A stretch of DNA of 64,000 bases, from NCBI GenBank assembly GCA_963844325.1, contig CAWJNV010000002.1, positions 5,518,001-5,582,000 on the forward strand. The letters run 5' to 3'. Below are positions 35,221 through 42,015 of the stretch, piece after piece (position 1 is the first letter of the stretch; each line of letters begins with the position of its first letter). Origin of the DNA: CADCTQ01 sp963844325. GTDB taxonomy: Bacteria; Bacteroidota; Bacteroidia; Cytophagales; 172606-1. The position numbers and the translations under genes are program-made. A model generated the notes under the pieces. The model did no database searches and was not told the origin of the DNA. It saw only the letters and a list, made by a program, of their open reading frames with translations.

Positions 35221-35406
35221 TGCCCCGATTGCCTCCCCGGCAACGCGGAGGAGAGGCGGGACACATGCTGGCTAATTCCTAATTAGGCAGCAAGGGCGTA
35301 GTTTTCTTCGCCAGTTATTGTTTGAAAGAATTTTTAGCAGGAGATCCTTTCAACTCCCGGCATGCTTACCTGCGAACTGCACAAGCTGTCAAAACCGGTC
35401 GACCCC
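35043..35406 (-). ncRNA. ssrA: tmRNA (transfer-messenger RNA)
   Basis: The 5' end GGGGTCGACC..TTTTGACAGC pairs with the 3' acceptor strand CGACTCC-ACC. The T-arm is GAGGG-TTCGAAT-CCCTC. The tag frame (35312 to 35283) begins GGC and reads GEENYALAA then TAA, the Bacteroidota-type degradation tag. tmRNA rescues stalled ribosomes and tags the product. The terminal A of CCA is not encoded: the genomic base after ACC is C. This would fit replacement of the last base at a junction with an integrated element. The length is about 364 nt. Confidence 0.95.
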
Positions 35407-35506
35407 ATCATGTAAAGAACGTTTTCCCTTTCCAGGGCTATTTACTCAACCGCAACTTCCCCGAAAAGGTTGCAAGTATAGCCTCCTTTTTTGGTTTTCG
35501 CAACGG

Positions 35507-35896
35507 TTATTTTCCCTCCTGCCCCCACCGGCACGCCTGCCCGAAAGTGATCAGGTTGTGGTCGGGGTCAATGACCGAAAACTCCCACTGTCCCCAGGGC
35601 TTCCGCTCCAGCCGGCCCAGGTCAGTGAAAATCACGCCGGCCGTACCGAGCCGGTGGTACAACTCCTTGATCTTGTTGCGCAACCGGATGTAACACATGC
35701 CGTAGTTGGCTTCGGCCTGCAAGCCCGGCAACAGGAACAGGTGAATCTCCACGCCATCCCGGCCAACCATCAGGTAGTTGCGGTCCTTCTCACCCAGCAC
35801 CTGGAAGCCGAGCGTGTCGCGGTAAAAGGATCGGGTCAATGCGATGTCCCGCATGGGCAGTTTGGGCAATACGCTTTGCAGTATAATCTCACTCAT
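35507..35896 (-). CDS. VOC-family (glyoxalase/bleomycin-resistance fold) protein
   Basis: The 129-aa protein starts at ATG 35896 (MSEIILQSVLPKLPM). It has the typical vicinal-oxygen-chelate pattern: RDIALTRSFYRDTLGFQVLG at the front and WGQWEFSVIDPDHNLITFGQ at the end. Such proteins bind small molecules or metals and include resistance proteins and lyases. The exact substrate is unknown. It is the first gene of the GC-rich side after tmRNA. Confidence 0.88.
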   Translation of the reverse strand: MSEIILQSVLPKLPMRDIALTRSFYRDTLGFQVLGEKDRNYLMVGRDGVEIHLFLLPGLQAEANYGMCYIRLRNKIKELYHRLGTAGVIFTDLGRLERKPWGQWEFSVIDPDHNLITFGQACRWGQEGK

Positions 35897-35954
35897 AGGG
35901 GGTTTGTTGGACAACAGATCACTTCCCGCAAAAACCACGCCGCTCCACCGGGCT

Positions 35955-36245
35955 TTACCCCTGCCGGGAGGTGCGCAACGGGGGCGCCGCCGCCACCACG
36001 CGGGCAATGTGTTGCAGGTACAGGAGCACGTTGCCTCCCTGCGAATCAATCAGCAGGAGCTTGTCCTTTACCTTCTCCTGGGCTTCGCAGTCCAACGTGG
36101 AGAGGTATTCTTCCACCGTCTCCAGCGTCACGATCTGCACGCCGTCGCCCGATTCCATCCGGAACACGGTGGTCCGGCTGATGCCCTTCTCCTTGAGAAA
36201 GGTCTTGAGCCAGTAATGCATGGATAATAGCCAGGTCATCATCAT
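35955..36245 (-). CDS. Hypothetical protein, ~96 aa
   Basis: No family is recognised. The core is MHYWLKTFLKEKGISRTTVFRMESGDGVQIVTLETVEEYLSTLD, an alpha-helical protein with a possible HTH-like front. ATG 36245 and 36221 are both usable starts. It belongs to the minus-strand cluster ending near the VOC gene. A 10-bp perfect GC-rich stem (36269-36291) stands between it and the gene upstream and probably ends or attenuates transcription. Confidence 0.6.
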   Translation of the reverse strand: MMMTWLLSMHYWLKTFLKEKGISRTTVFRMESGDGVQIVTLETVEEYLSTLDCEAQEKVKDKLLLIDSQGGNVLLYLQHIARVVAAAPPLRTSRQG

Positions 36246-36310
36246 GTAATTAGCGGGTAAATCAAAGAGGCCGGCCGCGTGGCGGCCGGCCCCGGCAATC
36301 CAAAAAAGTA

Positions 36311-36967
36311 CTAAGCCGCCGAGTCTTCGGCCAGGAAATCGAGTTCGTTAAGGCCGCCGGTGATCGGGTAGTAGCCGTGGGCCACCTTGATCTGGGCCAG
36401 GTCGGTGAGCGTGTCCTGCCGGTAGATCTTGTGGTCGGCCACGAACGCCTGCAACTCCTTCACCTTCTCGGGGGCGGCCAGCCGGTAGTTGAACTGCGCG
36501 ATGTAGTACACTCCTTTGGGCGTGATCTTGTTGTTCTCCTTCCGTTCGGCGGTGGCCGTAATGACCACGTGCGCCAGGGTCAGGTCCTCGTAGTAGAGCG
36601 GCTCGATGAGGCGGTAAATGTTGTCCACCGAATACCCGTGGAACAGCAGCGTCGACAGGCAGTTGCGGTCGTCGATGAAGAAGATTTCGGCCCAGTTCTT
36701 GGTGCCCAGGTTGAGGATGTTGTCGGTGAAAATCCGCCAGGCCACCGGCTGGAACGTAAAGCTGCTGCCCACCACCTCGTTGCCGTTGAGGGTAAACTTG
36801 CCCTCCTTGGCGTCGAAGCGGTACTGCCGGGGGTGGCCCTCCAGGTACTTGTACTTGCTGATGAGTTCCCCCGTGGACGTGTCCAGGGTGAGGTAGCTCT
36901 TCACGTTGGGCAGGGCCGGCACCTGGGCGGCAGCCCCGTTTGAAGATTGGGCATTGGGTTGGTTCAT
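36311..36967 (-). CDS. Hypothetical protein, 218 aa
   Basis: ATG 36967 (MNQPNAQSSNG) is chosen; the longer open frame passes through an AT-rich word repeat that looks noncoding. The protein is soluble with a repeated beta pattern (YLTLDTSTGELISKYKYL, FHGYSVDNIYRLIEPLYYEDL). The family is unknown to me. Being in line with the annealing-protein-like gene and opposite an S24 repressor, it may be part of a recombination or stress-induced module. Confidence 0.7.
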   Translation of the reverse strand: MNQPNAQSSNGAAAQVPALPNVKSYLTLDTSTGELISKYKYLEGHPRQYRFDAKEGKFTLNGNEVVGSSFTFQPVAWRIFTDNILNLGTKNWAEIFFIDDRNCLSTLLFHGYSVDNIYRLIEPLYYEDLTLAHVVITATAERKENNKITPKGVYYIAQFNYRLAAPEKVKELQAFVADHKIYRQDTLTDLAQIKVAHGYYPITGGLNELDFLAEDSAA

Positions 36968-37091
36968 GTCGGAAAGGAGTTGAGGGTTGAATTTTAAATT
37001 TTGGAGTATGAATTCTGAATTGGGAATCAACGCGTTGACATACAATCCACCAGTGATCCAAAATTCAAAATCTAAAATCCATAATTGATTT

Positions 37092-37493
37092 TCAGTTGGC
37101 CGTGAGCACGCAGTACCAGGCCAGGGGCGTGGTGATCCACCATTGGTTGCCGAACGGGTCGGTAAAGCCGGCCCACCGCACGCCCTGCTCCTTGTCCTGG
37201 GGCTCGATGAGCGAGGTAGCTCCCGCCGCCAGGGCCCGGCTGTAGGTTTCGTCGGCATCGTCCACGTACACGTAGAGGCCGGCCGTGGTGGGCTTGTGCG
37301 CGTCGCGGACGTCGGCCAGCAGGATCGTCGATTCCCCGATGCGGAGTTCGGCGTGCATGACGCCCCCTTCCGGAAAGGGCACGCAGAACGTTTCTTCGGC
37401 CCGGAAAACGCCCGTCAGGAAGCGGATCAGCTCCCGGGCATCGGGCACGATCAGGTAAGGCATGGTGGTCTGGTATCCGGTCAGGGTTTGCAT
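37092..37493 (-). CDS. VOC-family protein, PhnB/glyoxalase-like
   Basis: The 133-aa protein starts at ATG 37493 (MQTLTGYQTTMPYLIV). It shows YLIVPDARELIRFLTGVF, VMHAELRIGESTILLADV and WAGFTDPFGNQWWITTP, the usual VOC/PhnB layout. A metal-dependent lyase or binding role is likely; the substrate is unknown. It is interposed between the 218-aa gene and the annealing-protein-like gene on the same strand. Confidence 0.88.
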   Translation of the reverse strand: MQTLTGYQTTMPYLIVPDARELIRFLTGVFRAEETFCVPFPEGGVMHAELRIGESTILLADVRDAHKPTTAGLYVYVDDADETYSRALAAGATSLIEPQDKEQGVRWAGFTDPFGNQWWITTPLAWYCVLTAN

Positions 37494-37620
37494 CGGAAGC
37501 GTAAGGTTTGGAGGGTTAGCTGAAAAGGGGAAGGGATACCGGCCCCGCGCCGCCCGGGCGGCGCGGGAAAAATGGCCGGGGGGAGGGGTTACTCGTTCCA
37601 GGCCGGGCCGTGGGGCCACG

Positions 37621-38475
37621 TTACGCTACCTGCTGCACGGGCGGCTGGCCCGCCTGCCGCTGGGCAATGATCTTCTTGAGCTTCTCAATGGACTTGTCGG
37701 CCCGCTCGCGGTCCAGCTTGTTGATGCTGGCGATCATCTTCTCCTTCTCCTCCCTGGTCACCACGTCGTTGTTGAGCAGCAGCAGGATTTCGGCCTTCTG
37801 ACGCGTAGTAGCCATCGGCAGCGTGGGGGCGACGGGCTCTTCGGCCACCGGGACGGCGGCCGTCACCGGGGCCGGGGCTTCGGCCTTTACGCGGGGCGCC
37901 GGGGCCGACTCGCGGCGGTCCTGCCCCTCCTGGTTGCCGGCGGAGTTCTGCCCGTATTCCATCTCTTCGGCGGGGGTGGGCTCGTAGCCGGCCGCCCGGA
38001 TGAGCCAGGCCAGGATGTTGCGGTACGCCTTGCCGATGGCCCGCGTCTGGGCCATGCTCGCAATGGCAAACTCCTGGAAGAATTTCTTGCCCGGCTCCTT
38101 GTTGGAACAGATGGCAAAGCCCGAACCCACGATCTGCTCGTTGCGCAGGTTGAGCAGCCGCACCCGCGACTGGTACTTGACCTCCTGGCCGTCGGAAAGG
38201 TTGGTCAGCTCTTCCACGATGGGCAGGATGCCCAGGCGCGAACCGGCGTACTGCCAGCCTTCCACGTTGACGTACTCCTTGCCCTGCATGTTCAGAAACA
38301 ACTTGTTCTCCCGGATGAACCGCGCCACGTCGGTCGCCAGTTGCAACGTCTCGTCGGACTTGGCAATGTCGTAGCTCTCCACCTTGCGCCGGGTCGTTGC
38401 CGGCACCGTGGTTTCCTCTTTTTGTTCCGTCTGGGCCACAGATTCGTTCCGGGCGCTGGGTTGATTGCTTTTCAT
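37621..38475 (-). CDS. Phage-type recombination/annealing-like protein, 284 aa
   Basis: ATG 38475 (MKSNQPSARNESV) starts the likely protein. The central domain includes YVNVEGWQYAGSRLGILPIV, SRVRLLNLRNEQIVGSGFAI and FAIASMAQTRAIGKAYRNIL, then AAGYEPTPAEEM. The S/M-AQTRAIGKAYR helix resembles the conserved helix of ERF/Rad52-like annealing proteins and of related unnamed phage proteins. A proline/alanine linker and a helical tail (EEKEKMIASINKLDRERADKS) follow. I call it annealing-like with moderate doubt. Confidence 0.6.
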   Translation of the reverse strand: MKSNQPSARNESVAQTEQKEETTVPATTRRKVESYDIAKSDETLQLATDVARFIRENKLFLNMQGKEYVNVEGWQYAGSRLGILPIVEELTNLSDGQEVKYQSRVRLLNLRNEQIVGSGFAICSNKEPGKKFFQEFAIASMAQTRAIGKAYRNILAWLIRAAGYEPTPAEEMEYGQNSAGNQEGQDRRESAPAPRVKAEAPAPVTAAVPVAEEPVAPTLPMATTRQKAEILLLLNNDVVTREEKEKMIASINKLDRERADKSIEKLKKIIAQRQAGQPPVQQVA

Positions 38476-38534
38476 GACTATGTCGGATTGTAACAATGTG
38501 CTGAAGTTGAAGGAAGAATAGCGCACCGGTAGCC

Positions 38535-38732
38535 CTAAGCCACCCGCGCGTAACGGAACGAAGTGAAGTCCACCTGCTCGGTGAGGACAACCTTAACGTT
38601 GCCCCGTTCGTCAAGCGCCGCGAACAGGCCGTAGCCCGAAATTTCGCGGGGACTGAAACTGGTCCGGAGCGTCCTCCCGTCAAGCATCCGGAAGAAATAC
38701 AGTCCGTTCGATCGCGTGGTGGTACATTGCAT
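38535..38732 (-). CDS. Small hypothetical protein, 65 aa
   Basis: This is the first gene of the minus-strand cluster: MQCTTTRSNGLYFFRML...FSPREISGYGLFAALDERGNVKVVLTEQ. It is a small beta-rich protein of unknown family. Its ATG is 28 bp from a perfect 9-bp inverted repeat, so it probably lies right behind a regulated promoter facing the S24 repressor gene. Confidence 0.6.
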   Translation of the reverse strand: MQCTTTRSNGLYFFRMLDGRTLRTSFSPREISGYGLFAALDERGNVKVVLTEQVDFTSFRYARVA

Positions 38733-38760
38733 GGCGTTAGGGTCTTTTAGGTGAACTAGC

Positions 38761-38785
38761 CGTTATTTCTTGTGTAAATAACGGA
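38761..38785. promoter_or_regulatory. 9-bp perfect inverted repeat before the minus-strand cluster
   Basis: CCGTTATTT-cttgtgt-AAATAACGG lies 28 bp upstream of the first ATG of the cluster. It is a good candidate operator or 5' hairpin. The adjoining AT-rich run (38786-38840) is where a promoter for the cluster should be. Confidence 0.55.
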
Positions 38786-38936
38786 AGAAATAAAATAAGG
38801 TGCAAATATTTTTATATTTTTTTCGAATATTTTCTTCTAACCACCCTGTCTCTCCCCCCTACCCACCGACAAAAGCCGTTTATCCCACCTGCTCCTGCCC
38901 AATCTCCTTCCGCTCCCCGGGTCCCCATCCTTTCTA

Positions 38937-38976
38937 TATAGTAGTACTCATCTCGGTATAGTAGTACCCATCGCGG
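38937..38976. repeat. Two tandem 20-bp repeats in the divergent control region
   Basis: TATAGTAGTACTCATCTCGG (38937-38956) is followed at once by TATAGTAGTACCCATCGCGG (38957-38976). The core TAGTAC is partly palindromic. Two adjacent copies in the gap between a repressor gene and the genes it faces are typical of repressor operators. The whole gap (38733-39171) contains no gene. Confidence 0.7.
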
Positions 38977-39057
38977 TCCAAAGGCCAAAGCCGGTGCCCG
39001 CCGGGATCATACCGCCCCATCATTCTACCATTTTTTTCGCATAATCCGATTTTTCTA

Positions 39058-39087
39058 TTGCAAATCTCGCCGGCTTTTATATTTTTG
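39058..39087 (+). promoter_or_regulatory. Bacteroidota-type promoter for the S24 repressor gene
   Basis: TTG at 39058-39060 and TATTTTTG (TAnnTTTG) at 39080-39087 are separated by 19 bp, matching the Bacteroidota -33/-7 consensus. The ATG is 84 bp downstream. Confidence 0.6.
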
Positions 39088-39171
39088 TGTAGAAGTGGGA
39101 CAACCCCGGCGCCAATACCCGATTTTTGTCGTCTACCCGCCCCACCGGAGCCCTTTATACGCTATTATTAT

Positions 39172-39999
39172 ATGGATATCAACCAGGCCATTGCCGATCT
39201 GCTCAAAGCACTCGATATTACCCCCTACCAGATGGCTAAAACCCTTGGCTACAACAACGGGGATAAAATCTATAACATCATCAACCGGAAGAACAAACCG
39301 GGTTTCGACACCCTGCACGACATCCTGACCCACTACCCGCAGGTCAACGCCGACTGGCTCCTGCGCGGGGAGGGCGACATGTTCCGGCCCGACAAGAACC
39401 AAACGGCCCCGGCCCCCGCCGTGCCCGCCCCCATCGAACTCTACCGGCCCATTGAGGACTGGGAGGAAGGCCGCATGATTCCCCTGGTCGACAAGCCGGC
39501 CTACGCCTCGCTCATGGGCGGCTTTGCCGACGCCGACCCCGACAGCTTCGCCCGCATCTACCTGGCCGACCTGCGCCCCGGCCGCCCCTACGTGGCCATC
39601 CGCATCTACGGCGACAGCATGCACCCCACCATCGCCGACCACGACGTGGTGGTGGCCTCCCAACTGGCCAACCCCGCCGAAATCAAAAGCAACTACATTT
39701 ATATTGTGGTCACCCTCGACAGCGTGTACTGCAAACGCGTGGTCAACCACGGCAGCCGCCTCCAGATGAAATCCGACAACCGGGCCCACCCGTACTTCTC
39801 GGTGGACGTCTCCGAGGTGCGCAGCGTGTGGGAAGTACGCCGCCGGATCACGGCCAACTTCTCCGGCCCGATGGACACCGAGCAGCGCCTGCTCGAAACC
39901 GAGAAGTCGGCCTACTACCTCGAAAACGAAGTGCAGCGCCTCAACGACGAACTCCAGGACATGAAGCGGGAGATCAAAAAAGTTACATCCAAAGGTTAA
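39172..39999 (+). CDS. LexA/CI-like repressor with S24 autopeptidase domain
   Basis: The 275-aa protein starts at ATG 39172. The N-terminal HTH reads ITPYQMAKTLGYNNGDKIYNIINRKNKPG. A proline/alanine linker follows, then the S24 domain with the catalytic serine in RIYGDSMHPTI and the lysine in YCKRVV, and a C-terminal coiled coil (about 40 residues, EVQRLNDELQDMKREIKK). Proteins of this class are cut when RecA filaments form. It faces the minus-strand cluster across the operator-like repeats and probably represses it and itself. Confidence 0.92.
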   Translation: MDINQAIADLLKALDITPYQMAKTLGYNNGDKIYNIINRKNKPGFDTLHDILTHYPQVNADWLLRGEGDMFRPDKNQTAPAPAVPAPIELYRPIEDWEEGRMIPLVDKPAYASLMGGFADADPDSFARIYLADLRPGRPYVAIRIYGDSMHPTIADHDVVVASQLANPAEIKSNYIYIVVTLDSVYCKRVVNHGSRLQMKSDNRAHPYFSVDVSEVRSVWEVRRRITANFSGPMDTEQRLLETEKSAYYLENEVQRLNDELQDMKREIKKVTSKG

Positions 40000-40015
40000 A
40001 GTCACATCCAAACTG

Positions 40016-40056
40016 CAAAAGGGCGGATCCGTATGTAGAGCCGCCCTTTTGTTTTT
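40016..40056 (+). terminator. Intrinsic terminator of the S24 repressor gene
   Basis: CAAAAGGGCGG pairs with CCGCCCTTTTG (11 bp) and is followed by five T. It lies 16 bp after the stop codon. A GC-rich word repeat (GGAGGGCGGGGAGC / its mirror) follows up to the next gene. Confidence 0.8.
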
Positions 40057-40125
40057 ACGCGGAGGGCGGGGAGCAGAGGGCATAGGGCGGGGAGCCCTGG
40101 GTACGCCGCCCCCTGCTCCTTGCCC

Positions 40126-40779
40126 TTAGCTCTCAGCCCTCCGCTCCTCCACCTCCCGCACCGGCTGGTCGGGCTTGGCGTAGGCCAGCCGGGCCAGGCG
40201 CCGCGTGGTGTGGTAGCCGTCGAGGGCCGAACCGGTAATGGTGCCCGCCTGCTCAATGTCCACGTAGCCGTCGGACCCGAGGCAGTCACCGGGCAGCATC
40301 ACCTCCACGATGCGGCCCATGATGAGAATGGTGCCGTTCAGCGGAACGTCGGTGCGTTGCTCGAACTGCAGGCCCATCTTCACGTACGCTTCCCCCACGT
40401 AGGGCGCCGGCAACGCATTGGTGTACTGGGGGGTAAAGCCGCAGGCGTCGAACTCCGAAACGGCGTAGCGGGCCGAGGTCTGGTGGGCCTGCCGGTAAAA
40501 CGCCTCCCGCACGTGGTTGAGGGTAAAAAAGCCGGTGTCGAGCAGGTTGCGCAGGGTGTGCCGCTCCACCGAGTCGGGCCGCACCACCATGCCCACCAGC
40601 GGCGGGTTGGCGCCCAGGTGAAACACCTGGCTGAAAACGGCCAGGTTGGTCTGCCCGTCCTTGCCAATCGTGCCGACCAGGTTTACGCTTTTAAAGCCGC
40701 TCAGCGAGTTGACCAGGTTGGCCCGGTAGAAGCGATCCATGCCGGCCAGGTCAGCGGCAGTGAGGGTTTTGAGGTGCAT
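40126..40779 (-). CDS. Flavin reductase-like FMN-binding protein
   Basis: The 217-aa protein starts at ATG 40779 (MHLKTLTAADLAGMDR). It belongs to the flavin reductase-like split-barrel family: FYRANLVNSLSGFKSVNLVGTIG, then NLAVFSQVFHLGANPPLVG (FMN-binding) and the HTLRNLLDTGFFTLNHV segment. It would use FMN to reduce flavin or small substrates in the cytosol. It is convergent with the repressor gene and divergent from the phosphatase gene. Confidence 0.9.
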   Translation of the reverse strand: MHLKTLTAADLAGMDRFYRANLVNSLSGFKSVNLVGTIGKDGQTNLAVFSQVFHLGANPPLVGMVVRPDSVERHTLRNLLDTGFFTLNHVREAFYRQAHQTSARYAVSEFDACGFTPQYTNALPAPYVGEAYVKMGLQFEQRTDVPLNGTILIMGRIVEVMLPGDCLGSDGYVDIEQAGTITGSALDGYHTTRRLARLAYAKPDQPVREVEERRAES

Positions 40780-40906
40780 GAGAGAGTAGTTAGTGATCGT
40801 AGAACTAACCACTATTTCTTCCTACTGTTTGAAATTCCTCCCTCATTTTGAATCGTGCGGAAAATGTCGGTAGTTAGGGGTGGCATTATTCACCACTACT
40901 TACCCC

Positions 40907-41923
40907 ATGAATCACCATCTCGTCAAAGACATCCTCATCCAGATCGGGGAGGCCGTTTGCAAGAAAGTGCACCAGTCGCTCAAGGAGCAAACCGTCGAGG
41001 AACGGAGTGCCGTATTCAAGGAAGGGGAAGACGATACCATCTACCGGATTGACCGCGACGTGGAGGAGGTGCTGGTGCCCATCCTGGAGAAAAATGCCCG
41101 CCAGCTCAACGGCATCGTGCTGGTGGCCGAAGGGGTGGGCGAAAATACCAACGGCGTGGTGCTGCCCACGGGCAAACGGGCCGAATCGGCTTCCCTGCGC
41201 ATCATCATGGACCCCATCGACGGCACCCGCGGCATCATGTACGACAAACGGTCGGCGTTTTTCCTGGCCGCCGCCGCCCCCAACAAGGGCGCCGCCACTA
41301 CGCTCCGCGACGTGGAAGTGGCCGTGATGACCGAACTGCCCACTTCGCGCAGCAACCTGAGCGACACGCTCTGGGCCATCAAGGGCCGGGGCGCCCACGC
41401 CTACACCCGCAACCTCCGCTCGGGCGACATTGCCCGCCGCGAAATCCGGCCCTCCCGCTCCCGCACCATTATCGGCGGCTTCGCCCAGATTGCCCGCTTT
41501 TTCCCGCCCGGCCGCGAACTGCTGGCCCGCATCGAAGACGAACTCATCGACACGCTGGCCCCGCAGCGGCAACCGGGCAAGGCCGTGACTTTTGAAGACC
41601 AGTACATCTCCTCGGGCGGCCAGCTCTACGAAATGCTCATGGGCCACGACCGCTTCGTGGCCGACATCCGCACGGCCCTCTACCACAAGCTGGCCCGCGA
41701 AGGCAAAACGCCCGGCCACGTGTGCCACCCCTACGACGTGTGCGCCACGCTCATCGGCCGGGAAGCGGGCCTTGGCATCACCGACATCCACGGCCGCGAC
41801 CTCGATACGCCCCTCGACCTGCTGGCCTCCGTGGACTGGATCGGCTACGCCAACGAACACATCCGCGCCGAGGTGGAACCGGTGCTCCAGGCGCTGCTCC
41901 GCAAGTACGGGCTCACGGAGTAA
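40907..41923 (+). CDS. Inositol monophosphatase-family phosphatase
   Basis: The 338-aa protein starts at ATG 40907 (MNHHLVKDILIQIG). The IMPase/FBPase metal site is clear in IIMDPIDGTRGIMYDKRS, with ALVAEGVG-like acidic loop LVAEGVGE before it and HPYDVCATLIGREAG near the end. It is longer than a normal IMPase. It probably dephosphorylates a sugar or inositol phosphate. The next same-strand chromosomal gene is a GHMP sugar kinase, so the two may once have formed an operon; an AT-rich NACHT gene now separates them. Confidence 0.88.
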   Translation: MNHHLVKDILIQIGEAVCKKVHQSLKEQTVEERSAVFKEGEDDTIYRIDRDVEEVLVPILEKNARQLNGIVLVAEGVGENTNGVVLPTGKRAESASLRIIMDPIDGTRGIMYDKRSAFFLAAAAPNKGAATTLRDVEVAVMTELPTSRSNLSDTLWAIKGRGAHAYTRNLRSGDIARREIRPSRSRTIIGGFAQIARFFPPGRELLARIEDELIDTLAPQRQPGKAVTFEDQYISSGGQLYEMLMGHDRFVADIRTALYHKLAREGKTPGHVCHPYDVCATLIGREAGLGITDIHGRDLDTPLDLLASVDWIGYANEHIRAEVEPVLQALLRKYGLTE

Positions 41924-42015
41924 CGCGCGAGAGTGACTGGATACAATATTTTACGAATCTGCTTTGAAGTAAACAGTCAATTATACATATTCCTGCAAAC
42001 CATAATCATTAAAAG

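Noticed and set aside
39133..40083. 316-codon minus-strand ORF
   Set aside because: Antisense of the S24 repressor gene, V/H/G-rich.
40886..41860. 324-codon minus-strand ORF
   Set aside because: Antisense of the phosphatase gene, which has clear IMPase motifs.
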